Shown here: one piece after another, positions 1 through 11,550 of the stretch
Layout of the letters: every line of letters starts with the position of its first letter
How positions within the stretch are numbered: the stretch's first letter is position 1
From: Hippasteria phrygiana
Taxonomy: Eukaryota > Echinodermata > Asteroidea > Valvatida > Goniasteridae
Direction: 5' to 3'
DNA: 64,000 nucleotides
Assembly (NCBI GenBank): GCA_037893225.1
Contig: JAZGUH010000204.1
Span: 1-64,000 of the forward strand
Position numbers and translations under genes: made by a program
Notes under the pieces: generated by a model
Told to the model about the DNA's origin: nothing
What the model saw: only the letters and a program-made list of their open reading frames with translations
Database searches by the model: none

Positions 1-3000
1 TAAACTCTAAGAAGCCGCCGATAATTGCAACATGTAGCGCCAGATCTAAGCTATCCATACATGTCAAAATAACTGTATTTGGTTGATATTTCATGCAATT
101 ATGAATGAGTAAAGCAAGTCCATACCCCAGGAATTTTGACACGCATGGAGCAATAAATAGACTGTAATATGTACACAGATGTTGGCCGGAAAGAAAATAA
201 ACATTGCGAGGTTTGAATTTTCTCCACAAGTTTTAACTCTAAGAAGCCGCCGATAATTGCAACATGTAGCGCCAGATTCTAAGCTATACATACATGTCAA
301 AATTACTGGATTTGGTTGATATTTCATGCAATTATGAATGAGTAAAGCAAGTCCATACCCCAGGAATTTGACATGCATGGAGCAATAAATAGACGGTAAT
401 ATGTACACAGATGTTGGCCGGAAAGAAAATAAACATTGCGAGGTTTGAATTTTCTCCACAAGTGTTAACCCTAAGAAGCCGCCGATAATTGCAACATGTA
501 GCGCCAGATCTAAGCTATACATACATGTCAAAATTACTGAATTTGGTTGATATTTCATGCAATTATGAATGAGTAAAGCAAGGTCCATACCCCAGGGGAA
601 TTTGACAGGCATGGAGCAATAAATAGACGGTAATATGTACACAGATGTTGGCCGGAAAGAAAATAAACATTGCGAGGTTCGAATTTTCTCCACAAGTTTT
701 AACTCTGAGAAGCCGCCGATGATTGCAACATGTAGCGCCAGATCTAAGCTATACATACATGTCAAAATTACTGGATGTGGTTGATATTTCATGCAATTAT
801 GAATGAGGTAAAGCAAGTCCATACCCCAGGAATTTGACAGGGCATGGAGCAATAAATAGACGGTAATATGTACACAGATGTTGGCCGGAAAGAAAATAAA
901 CATTGCGAGGTTCGAATTTTCTCTACAAGTTTTAACTCTGGGAAGCCGCCGATGATTGCAACATGTAGCGCCAGATCTAAGCTATACATACATGTCAAAA
1001 TTACTGCATTTGGTTGATATTTCATGCAATTATGAATGAGTAAAGCAAGTCCATACCCCAGGGAATTTGACATGCATGGAGCAATAAATAGACGGTAATA
1101 TGTACACAGATGTTGGCCGGAAAGAAAATAAACATTGCGAGGTTTGAATTTTCTCCACAAGTGTTAACTCTAAGAAGCCGCCGATGATTGCAACATGTAG
1201 CGCCAGATCTAAGCTACCCATACATGTCAAAATTACTGTATTTGGTTGATATTTCATGCAATTATGAATGAGTAAAGCAAGTCCATACCCCAGGGAATTT
1301 GGACATGCATGGAGCAATAAATAGACGGTAACATGCACACAGATGTTGGCCGGAAAGAAATAAACATTGCGAGGGTTTGAATTTTCTCCACAAGTTTTAA
1401 CCCTAAGAAGCCGCCGATGATTGCAACATGTAGCGCCAGGATCTAAGCTACCCATACATGTCAAAATTACTGTATTTGGTTGATATTTCATGCAATTATG
1501 AATGAGTAAAGCAAGTCCATACCCCAGGGAATTTGACATGCATGGAGCAATAAATAGGACGGGTAACATGCACACAGATGTTGGCCGGAAAGAAAATAAA
1601 CATTGCGAGGTTTGAATTTTCTCCACAAGTTTTAACCCTAAGAAGCCGCCGATAATTGCAACATGTAGCGCCAGATCTAAGCTATACATACATGTCAAAA
1701 TTACTGAATTTGGTTGATATTTCATGCAATTATGAATGAGTAAAGCAAGTCCATACCCCAGGGAATTTGACAGGCATGGAGGCAATACATAGACAGTAAT
1801 ATGTACACAGATGTTGCCTGAAAGAAAATAAACATTGCGAGGTTCGAATTTTCTCCACAAGTTTTAACTCTGGGGAAGCCGCCGATAATTGCAACATGTA
1901 GCGCCAGATCTAAGCTATCCATACATGTCAAAATTACTGTATTTGGTTGATATTTCATGCAATTATGAATGAGTAAAGCAAGTCCATACCCCAGGAATTT
2001 GACATGCATGGAGCAATAAATAGACGGTAATATGTACACAGATGTGGCCGGAAAGAAATAAACATTGCGAGGTTTGAATTTTCTCCACAAGTGTTAATTC
2101 TAAGAAGCCGCCGATGATTGCAACATGGTAGCGCCAGATCTAAGCTATCCATACATGTCAAAATTACTGAATTTGGGTTGATATTTCATGCAATTATGAT
2201 TGAGTAAAGCAAGTCCATAACCCAGGGAATTTGACATGCATGGAGCAATAAATAGACGGTAACATGCACACAGATGTTGGCCGGAAAGAAAATAAACATT
2301 GCGAGGTTTGAATTTCTCCACAAGTTTTAACCCTAAGAAGCCGCCGATAATTGCAACATGTAGCGCCAGATCTAAGCTATACATACATGTCAAAATTACT
2401 GGATTTGGTTGATATTTCATGCAATTTGAATGAGTAAAGCAAGTCTATACCCCAGGAATTTGACATGCATGGAGCAATAAATAGACGGTAGCATGCACAC
2501 ATATGTTGGCCGGAAAGAAAATAAACATTGCGAGTTTTGAATTTTCTCCACAAGTTTTAACTCTAGGAAGCCGCCGATGATTGCAACATGTAGCGCCAGA
2601 TCTAAGCTATCCATACATGTCAAAAAATACTGCATTTGGTTGATATTTCATGCAATTATGAAATGAATAAAGCAAGTCCATACCCCAGGAATTTGACATG
2701 CATGTGCAATAAATAGACGGTAATATGTACACAGATGTGGCCGGAAAGAAAATAAACATTGCGAGGTTTGAATTTTCTCCACAAGTGTTAACTCTAAGAA
2801 GCCGCCGATGATTGCAACATGTAGCGCCAGATCTAAGCTATACATACATGTCAAAATTACTGAATTTGGTTGATATTTCATGCAATTATGAATGAGTAAA
2901 GCAAGTCCATACCCCAGGGAATTTGACATGCATGGAGCCAATAAATAGACGGTAATATGTACATAGATGTTGGCCGGAAAGAAAATAAACATTGCGAGGT

Positions 3001-5365
3001 TTGAATTTTCTCCACAAGTGTTAATTCTAAGAAGCCGCCGATAATTGCAACATGTAGCGCCAGATCTAAGCTATCCATACATGTCAAAATTACTGTATTT
3101 GGTTGATATTTCATGCAATTATGAATGAGTAAAGCAAGTCCATACCCCAGGAATTTGACAGGCATGGAGCAATAAATAGACGGTAATATGTACACAGATG
3201 TTGGCCGGAAAGAAAATAAACATTGCGAGTTCGAATTTTCTCCACAAGTTTTAACTCTGGGAAGCCGCCGATGATTGCAACATGTAGCGCCAGATCTAAG
3301 CTATACATACATGTCAAAATTACTGGATTTGGGTTGATATTTCATGCAATTATGAATGAGTAAAGCATGTCCATACCCCAGGGAATTTGACGTGCGTGGA
3401 GCAATAAATAGACGGTAATATGTACACAGATGTTGGCCGGAAAGAAAATAAACATTGCGAGGTTTGAATTTTCTCTACAAGTTTGAACTCTAAGAAGCCG
3501 CCGATGATTGCAACATGTAGCGCCAGATCTAAGCTATACATACATGTCAAAATTACTGCATTTGGTTGATATTTCATGCAATTATGAATGAGTAAAGCAG
3601 TCCATACCCCAGGAATTTGACAGGCATGGAGCAATAAATAAAAGGTAATATGCACACAGATGGTGGCCGGAAAGAAAATAAACATTGCGAGGTTTGATTT
3701 TTCTCTACAAGTGTTAACTCTCAGAAGCCGCCGATAATTGCAACATGTAGCGCCAGATCTAAGCTATCCATACATGTCAAAATTACTGAATTTGGTTGAT
3801 AATTCATGCAATTATGAATGAGTAAAGCAAGTCCATACCCAGGGAATTTGACATGCATGGAGCAATAAATAGACGGTAATATGTACACAGATGTTGGCCG
3901 GAAAGAAAATAAACATTGCGAGGTTTGAATTTTCTCTACAAGTTTTAACTCTGGGAAGCCGCCGATGATTGCAACATGTAGCGCCAGATCTAAGCTATAC
4001 ATACAAGTCAAAATTACTGCATTTGGTTGATATTTCATGCAATTATGAATGAGTAAAGCAAGTCCATACCCCAGGGAATTTGACAGGCATGGAGCAATAA
4101 ATAGACGGTAACATGTACACAGATGGTTGGCCGGAAAGAAAATAAACATTGCGAGGTTTGAATTTTCTCTACAAGTTTTAACTCTGGGAAGCCGCCGATG
4201 ATTGCAACATGTAGCGCCAGATCTAAGCTACCCATACATGTCAAAATTACTGTATTTGGTTGATATTTCATGCAATTATGAATGAGTAAAGCAAGTCCAT
4301 ACCCCAGGGAATTTGACATGCATGGAGCAATAAATAGACGGTAACATGCACACAGATGTTGGCCGGAAAGAAAATAAACATTGCGAGGTTTGAATTTTCT
4401 CCACAAGTTTTAACCCTAAGAAGCCGCCGGAGTAATTGCAACATGTAGCGCCAGATCTAAGCTATACATACATGTCAAAATTACTGAATTTGGTTGATAT
4501 TTCATGCAATTATGAATGAGTAAAGCAAGTCCATACCCCAGGGGAATTTGACAGGCATGGAGCAATACATAGACAGTAATATGTACACAGATGTTGGCCT
4601 GAAAGAAAATAAACATTGCGAGGTTCGAATTTTCTCCACAAGTTTTAACTCTGGAAGCCGCCGATAATTGCAACATGTAGCGCCAGATCTAAGCTATCCA
4701 TACATGTCAAAAATACTGCATTTGGTTGATATTTCATGCAATTATGAATGAATAAAGCAAGTCCATACCCCAGGGGAATTTGACATGCATGGAGCAATAA
4801 ATAGACGGTAATATGTACACAGATGTTGGCCGGAAAGAAAATAAACATTGCGAGTTTGAATTTTCTCCACAAGTGTTAACTCTAAGAAGCCGCCGATGAT
4901 TGCAACATGTAGCGCCAGATCTAAGCTATACATACATGTCAAAATTACTGAATTTGGTTGATATTTCATGGCAATTATGAATGAGTAAAGCAAGTCCATA
5001 CCCCAGGGAATTGACATGCATGGAGCAATAAATAGACGGTAATATGTACACAGATGTTGGCCGGAAAGAAAATAAACATTGCGAGGTTTGAATTTTCTCC
5101 ACAAGTGTTAATTCTAAGAAGCCGCCGATAATTGCAACATGTAGCGCCAGATCTAAGCTATCCATACATGTCAAAATTACTGTATTTGGTTGATATTTCA
5201 TGCTATTATGATTGAGTAAAGCAAGTCCATACCCCAGGGAATTTGACAGGCAGTGGAGCAATAAATAGACGGTAATATGTTACACAGATGTTGGCCGGAA
5301 AGAAAATAAACATTGCGAGGTTCGAATTTTCTCCACAAGTTTTAACTCTGGAAGCCGCCGATGAT
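1..5365 (-). repeat. Left arm of a large inverted repeat
   Basis: Read on the minus strand, this stretch has the same order of monomer subtypes as 14,415-19,768. Shared private variants at mirrored positions include the AATAACTGTATTT variant at about 52-64 (mirror about 19,690), GTACATAGATG near 2,941 (mirror about 16,806), and ATAATTCATGC near 3,800 (mirror about 15,961). Mirrored coordinates sum to about 19,745-19,772; the drift comes from indels. Identity fails just past 5,365, where the left has AATCAT and the right has AATTAT, followed by different subtypes. It is either a true inverted duplication or a fold-back chimera. Confidence 0.85.
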
Positions 5366-7150
5366 TGCAACATGTAGCGCCAGATCTAAGCTATACATAC
5401 ATGTCAAAATTACTGGATTTGGTTGATATTTCATGCAATTATGAATGAGTAAAGCAAGTCCATACCACAGGAATTTGACGTGCGTGAGCAATAAATAGAC
5501 GGTAATATGTACACAGATGTTGGCCGGAAAGAAAATACACATTGCGAGGTTTGATTTTCTCTACAAGTTTGAACTCTAAGAAGCCGCCGATGATTGCAAC
5601 ATGTAGCGCCAGATCTAAGCTATACATACATGTCAAAATTACTGCATTTGGTTGATATTGTCATGCAATTATGAATGAGTAATGCAAGTCCATACCCAAG
5701 GGAATTTGACAGGCATGGAGCTATAAATAAAAGGTAATATGCACACAGATGGTGGCCGGAAAGAAAATAAACATTGCGAGGTTTGAGTTTTTCTCTACAA
5801 GTGTTAACTCTCAGTAGCCGCCGATAATTGCAACATGTAGCGCCAGATCTAAGCTATCCATACATGTCAAAATTACTGAATTTGGTTGATAATTCATGCA
5901 ATTATGAATGAGTAAAGCAAGTCCATACCCCAGGGAATTTGACATGCATGGAGCAATAAATAGACGGTAATATGTACACAGATGTTGGCCGGAAAGAAAA
6001 TAAACATTGCGAGGTTTGAATTTTCTCTACAAGTTTTAACTCTGGGAAGCCGCCGATGATTGCAACATGTAGCGCCAGATCTAAGCTATACATACAAGTC
6101 AAAATTACTGCATTTGGTTGATATTTCATGCAATTATGAATGAGTAAAGCATGTCCATACCCCAGGGAATTTGACAGGCATGGGAGCAATAATAGACGGG
6201 TAACATGTACACAGATGTTGGCCGGATAGGAAAATAAACATGCGAGGTTTGTATTTTCTCTACAAGTTTTAACTCTGGGGAAGCCGCCGATGATTGCAAC
6301 ATGTAGCGCCAGATCTAAGCTACCCATACATGTCAAAATTACTGGTATTTGGTTGTATTTTCATGCAATTATGAATGAGTAAAGCAAGTCATACCCTGGG
6401 AATTTGACATGCATGGAGCAATAAATAGACGGTACATGCACACAGATGTTGCCGGAAAGAAATTAAACATTGCGAGGTTTGAATTTCTCCACAAGTTTTA
6501 ACCCTAAGAAGCCGCCGATGATTGCAACATGTAGCGCCAGATCTAAGCTACCCATACATGTCAAAATTACTGTATTTGGTTGATATTTCATGCAATTATG
6601 AATGAGTAAAGCAAGTCCATACCCCAGGGAATTTGACATGCATGGAGCAATAAATAGACGGTTAACATGCACACAGATGTTGGCCGGAAAGAAAATAAAC
6701 ATTGCGAGGTTTGGAATTTCTCCACAAGTTTGTAACCTCGTAAGAAGCCGCCGATAATTGCAACATGTAGCGCCAGATCTAAGCTATACATACATTCAAA
6801 ATTACTGAATTGTTGGTTGATATTTCATGCAATTATGAATGGTGATAAGAGCAAGTCCATACCCCAGGGAATTTGACAGGCATGGAGGCATTACATAGGA
6901 CAGTAATATGTACACAGATGTTGGCCTGAAAGAAAATAAACATTGCGAGGGTTCGAATTTCTCCACAAGTTTTAACTCTGGGGGAAGCCGCCGATGAATT
7001 GCAACATGTAGCGCCAGATCTAAGCTATCCATACATGTCAAAATTACTGTATTTGGTTGATATTTCATGCAATTATGATTGGAGTAAAGCTAGTCCATAC
7101 CCCAGCGAATGTGACATGCATGGAGCAATAATAGACGGTAACATGCACAC
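3070..7150 (-). repeat. Block of about nine monomers present twice in the left arm
   Basis: The order of monomer subtypes from about 3.07 to 5.15 kb recurs from about 5.16 to 7.1 kb at an offset of about 2,090 bp (nine monomers), with some subtype differences at the distal end. The clearest anchor is the variant TTGATAATTCATGC, seen near 3,796 and again near 5,886. The right arm has this variant only once (about 15,961). The second left copy therefore has no mirror on the right, and this is where the inverted symmetry stops. Confidence 0.7.
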
Positions 7151-8570
7151 AGATGTTTGGCCGGAAAGAAAAGTAAACAGTTGCGAGGGTTTGAATTTCT
7201 CCACAAGTTTGAACCCTAAGAAGCCGCCGATAATTGCAACATGTAGCGCCAGATCTAAGCTATACATACATGTCAAAATTACTGAATTTGGTTGATATTT
7301 CAGCAATTATGAATGAGTAAAGCAAGTCCATACCCCAGGGAATTTGACATGGCATGGGAGCAATAATAGACGGTAATATGTACTCAGAGTGTGGCCGGAT
7401 AGGAAAAGTTGAACATGTGCGAGGTTCGAATTTTCTCCTACAAGTTGTTTAAGCTCTGAGAAGCCGCCGATGATTGCTAACATGTAGCGCCAGATCTAAG
7501 CTATACATACATGTCAAAAGTACTGAATTTGGTTGATATTTCATGCAATTATGAATGAGTAAAGCAGTCCATACCCAGGGAATTTGACATGCATGGAGCA
7601 ATAATAGACGGTAATATGTACATAGATGTTGCCGGAAAGAAAATAAACATTGCGAGGTTTGAATTTTCTCCACAAGTGTTAAGTCTAAGGAAGCCGCCGA
7701 TGAATTGCAACATGTAGCGCAGATCTAAGCTATCCATACATTGTCAAAATGTACTGGTATTTGGTTGATTTTCATGCAATTATGATGAGTAAAGCAAGGT
7801 CCAGTACCCCAGGGAATGTTGACATGATGGAGCAATAAATAGACGGTAATATGTACACTGATGTTGGCCGGAAAGAAATATAACATTGCGAGGTTCGAAT
7901 TGTTCTCCACAAGTTTTATACTCTGGGGAAGGCCGCCGATGATTGCAAAATGTAGCGCAGTTCTACTACATACATGTCAAAATTACTGATTGGGGTGTTA
8001 GTTTCATGCTATTATGGAGGATGTGTAAAGCAAGTCCATACCCAGGGAATGTGACTGCGTGGAGCAATAAATTAGACGGTAATTGGTACTGCAGTTGTGT
8101 GGACGGGAAGAGATATAACATGTGCGAGGTTTGATTTTGCTCTTCAAGTTGGTACTCTATGAGCCGCCGATGTATTGCAACATGTAGCGCCAGATCTAAG
8201 CGTATACATACTTGTCAATATTACTGAATTTGGTTGTTATTTCATTGCATTATGTTGGTTAAGCAAGTCCATACACATGGAATGATTGGACTGCATGGAG
8301 CTAGTATTTTTGGTATTGGCGACTCAGATGGGGGTGAGCCGGAAAGATTAGTATCATGTGCGAGGGTTTGATTGTTTCTAGTACAGTGTTTTAAATCGGC
8401 TAGAAGCCGCCGTGTATTGCTACATGTAGCGCCAGATCTAGACTATCCATACATGGCTAGAATTTACTGAATTTGGGGTTGATGATTTATGCATTATTGT
8501 GTGTATTGCATGTTCCTTACCTGGATTTTGACATGCTTGGAGCATAAATTGACGGTAATTGTGAAAAGAG

Positions 8571-8867
8571 TGGGGCGAGAGTTGAGTTTGTATTGTAGTG
8601 TGTATGTGGGTTAGAGGGTGGTTAGTCATGTTGGGGTATAGATGTTTGATACTGGTGAGCTGTTAGTTGATTTCTGTAATGTAAGTTTGAGGTTTGGGTG
8701 TGGGGTGTGGTTATGGATTTGGTTGTGGTTGTTAGATTGGAGATGTTAAGAATGGTGTTGGTAGTGATGGGGTGATTGTTTGTGTAGTAGGTTATTGGTG
8801 TCTAGGTGGTGGAAGTTTGAGTTTGTTTTTGGGAGTGTGGTTTGGGTGGGTAGAGTATTGGTGGTTC
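8571..8867. other. Transition zone: satellite words dissolve into G/T-rich sequence
   Basis: Left of this zone one can still read GCCAGATCTA, GACATGCTTGGAG and GACGGTAATTGTG (8,430-8,560). Within it only short satellite-like fragments remain, A and C become scarce, and the last cytosines are at about 8,802 and 8,867. The change is gradual, not a clean breakpoint as expected for insertion of a different element. Confidence 0.7.
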
Positions 8868-9720
8868 GAGGGTTGAGAATGTTGTGGGATATGTTGAGAA
8901 TGTTGATTTAGTAATTGATGTGATATTTGATGGGTTGGGGGGGGTGGGTGTGGGATTGGGATTGTGTTGTTGGAGGTTTTGAATGTAAAATGTTGGGGTT
9001 TTGGTGATTGTTGTGTAGGTTATGGATATGGTGGGGGAAGTGTTTTTGGTTTGGAGGTGGGGTGGTTTGGGGGAGGATATTGGGGTTAATGTTTGAAGAA
9101 TGTTGGGGATTATGGTGAGGATTGAGTTAGTTGTAGGTATGTGGATTTTGTAGGGTTGGGGGGGTGGGGTGGATGTTGGTGTGGGGGGTGGGTTGGTTTG
9201 GGAAGTGTAGAATGGGGTTGGGGTGAGTTTGTATTGTATGTTTGGGTTGATTGTGTATGTTTTTTGGATTGGGATTGGGGAGAATATTGGGGTTAGGAGG
9301 TTGAAGAGTGTTGGATTATGGGTATTGTGAGTTGTTGTATGGATTGTTGTAGGGATGGGGGGTGTGGGAGTGGATTGGTTTGTTGGTTTATTGGAAGGTA
9401 AGATTGTTGGGGGGGTATGATGGGTTATTGTTTGTTAGGGGTGTGTGGGTATATTGGGGGAATTGTTTTTGTTATGGGTTGGGTTTGGGTGAATATTGGG
9501 GTATGAGTTTAGATTTGGATTATGGTAAATGTGAGTTGTGTGATGTATGGATTTTGTAGGGTGGTGGGGGGTGTGGGATGATTGGTGTGGTGTTTTGATT
9601 GTATAGGTGGGTATGAGTTGGATTTTGTGTAGGTTGTGTATATTGGTGGGAATTTGTTGTTTATGATGGGGGTTGGGGGAATATTGGGGTTGGAGTTGTT
9701 TGAATGTTGGATTATGGTAG
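8868..9720. repeat. C-free G/T-rich sequence with weak period of about 190-209 bp
   Basis: By eye this contains no C on the + strand. A loose repeat is anchored on ATATTGGGGT near 9,078, 9,284, 9,493 and 9,681 (spacings about 206, 209 and 188), with a weaker relative near 8,889. Each anchor is followed by GGATTATGG and, in several units, TGTATGGATTTTG-like words. It matches no family I know. Open frames here are composition artefacts rich in Gly, Val, Trp, Leu and Phe. Confidence 0.6.
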
Positions 9721-10628
9721 ATTGTTGTGATGTATGGATTTTGGTTGGGTTGGGGGTGTGGATGAGTGGGTGGTTGTGGTTTTGATGTATTTTGGGGGGT
9801 ATGGTTGTGTGGGTTTGGTTGTTGTTGTGGTTTGGGGAGTGTGGGGTTGTTGGGGTGGGTTGGGGGTTTTTGTTTGGTGGAGTGGTGGTTGTTTTGAGGG
9901 TATGTGGTTTGGTGGTGGGGGGGTGGGGGGGGTTGGAGTGGGTGTTTTGGTATGTGTTTTGTGTGGGAGTTTTGTTTGTAGTTTGGGTTGTGTTGTTTGA
10001 GTTGGGGTGGTGAGGTTGGGTGTTGGTTGGTTATTTGTGTTGTGGGGTTGTGGGGGTGTGGTTGTTTGGGGTTGTGTGTTGGGTTTTGGTTTTGGGGGGT
10101 TGTTGGGTGTGTTTGTTGGTGGGGTGGGGATTTGTTTGGGTTTGTGGTGTTGGGTGGGGGGTGTTTGGGTAGTGTTGGTTGTGGGGTTGGGTGTTGTTGG
10201 TGGTTGGGTGTGTGTATGTTGTTGTTGGGTTGGTGGTGTGGTGTGTGGTTGGGATTGTGAGTGTGGTTGGGTGGTTTGTGAGGTTTGGTTTGGATTGTAG
10301 ATTGGGGTGGGAGTTGATTTTTGTTGGGGTTGTGGGTAAGGAGTGGGTGGGAGTAGTGATGGGATTGTTTTGTGGGTTAGGTTGTGTTGTATTGTTTGGG
10401 GTAGGTGGTTTGGTGTGTGGTTTGATGTGGTTATGGGAGGTTGGTGGTTTGGGGTTGTTGGTTTTAGTTGGGGGGGGAGGGAAGGTTTTGGGGGTGTGGT
10501 GAGGTGTGGTGGGAGATTGGAGGGTTTTGAGTGTTGGGAGGGTGTATGGATGGTGGTGTGTTGTAGTTATTGTTGTGGGGGGTATGGGTGGTGTAGGTGT
10601 GTAGTTTTGGATTGTGAATGGAGGTTGG
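9721..10628. other. Almost pure G/T stretch, no visible unit
   Basis: By eye there is no C, and A is scarce. Runs such as TGGGGGGGT and GGTTGTGGGG alternate without a period I can follow. Open frames of 88-117 codons occur in several frames because TAA, TAG and TGA are rare in DNA lacking A; they are dominated by Gly, Val, Trp, Leu, Phe and Cys and have no recognisable domain. I see no gene or regulatory element here. Confidence 0.6.
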
Positions 10629-11550
10629 GTTTAGGGGGTTTTGATTTAAGAGTTGGGGTGGGGAGGGATTATTCTAGGGGTATGTATGAGTGGTGAGATT
10701 GATGGATTTGGAAAGGTTGGTAGGGAGGGGTAGATGGATGTTGGATGTTTGTGATTAATTTGGATGTGTTGGGGGTTTGGGTGTGTAGGTTGAGAGTATT
10801 GGGGGATTGGTGAAGAGGAGTTGGTTTTAGGGGTGTTTTTGGATTTGTAAGATTGGGGTGGGGAGGGAAAATTATGAGGGTATGTGTAAGAGTGGGTGGA
10901 GAATGATGGGATTTGGAAAGGGGTGTAGGGAGGGTAGATGGATGTTGGGATGTTTGTGATTAATTTGGATGTTGGGGGGGGGATGGGTGGTGTAGGTTGA
11001 GAAGTATGTGGGATTGATGAGAGGAGAATGTGGGTTTTAGGGGTGTTTGTTGGGATTTAAGAGATTGGGGGGTGGGGAGGGAAGGGAATTATGAGGGGGT
11101 ATGGTTTAAGTGAGTGGGTGGAGAATGGAAGGGATTTGGAAAGGGGTGGGTAGGAGGGGTAGATGGATGTTGGGATGGTTTGTGATTAATTGTGGATGTT
11201 GGGGGGTATGGGGTGGTTGTAGGTGTGAGGAGAGTATGGGGGATTGTATGAGGAGGAGGGAATGTGTGGTTTTAGGGGGTTTTTTTGATTTAAGAGATTG
11301 GGGTGGGGAGGGAGGAATTATGAGGGGGTATGGTAAGGGGAGTGGGTGGGAGAATGAAGGGATTTGGAAAGGGTTGGTAGGAGGGTAGATGGATGTTGGG
11401 ATGGTTGTTGATTATTTGGATGTTGGGGGTATGGGTGGTGAGGGTGTTGAGGGAAGTATGGGGATTGTGATGAGAGGAGGAGGTTGGTTTTAGGGGTTTT
11501 TTTGGATTTAAGAGATTGGGGGTGGGGAGGGAAGGAATATGAGGGGTATT
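10629..11550. repeat. C-free G-rich tandem repeat, four units, period 205-228 bp
   Basis: Four similar units follow one another. The anchor GGATTTGGAAAG begins near 10,704, 10,909, 11,132 and 11,360 (spacings 205, 223 and 228). A second anchor, GATTAATT or its variants, lies near 10,753, 10,958, 11,183 and 11,410 (205, 225, 227). Other shared words are GATTTAAGAG, TGGGGAGGGA and GTAGATGGATGTTGG. By eye the only C is at 10,674. The spacing grows toward the satellite's 232 bp as the clean flank is approached, which suggests a distorted rendering of that array and not an unrelated satellite. The block ends abruptly at about 11,551. Confidence 0.75.

Larger units (their letters stand above)
1..8570 (-). 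repeat. 232-bp satellite array, reverse orientation, noisy (left arm)
   Basis: About 37 head-to-tail units of the same monomer that fills the right of the window, here on the minus strand. Each unit is recognisable by AGATCT, the rc of GGCGCTACATGTTGCAAT, and GGCCGGAAAG. Single-base insertions and deletions occur in most units, often in the CCCAGGG run or next to a G, whereas the right-hand array rarely has them. They are moderate from 1 to about 5.4 kb, heavier from 6 to 7.9 kb, and severe after 7.9 kb, where words are lost. No unit carries a convincing gene. The array probably continues beyond the left edge, because it starts mid-monomer. The error pattern resembles unpolished long-read sequence; real divergence at an array edge is the alternative. 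Confidence 0.95.

Noticed and set aside
91..7910. Minus-strand open frames up to 276 codons in the left arm
   Set aside because: These are the same satellite frames, made longer by indels that look like read errors.
9362..10696. Gly/Val/Trp/Cys-rich open frames in the G/T-rich centre
   Set aside because: DNA with almost no C and little A contains few stop codons and mostly encodes Gly, Val, Trp, Leu, Phe and Cys. Overlapping frames are all open, and none resembles a known protein.
8868..11550. Telomeric repeat
   Set aside because: G-rich on one strand, but no short regular unit such as TTAGGG or TTTAGGG is reiterated. The visible period is about 190-228 bp.
8868..11550. Simple bisulfite-like C-to-T conversion of the satellite
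   Set aside because: Replacing C by T in either strand of the monomer does not give the high G content or the observed words, and A is also depleted in 9.7-10.6 kb.
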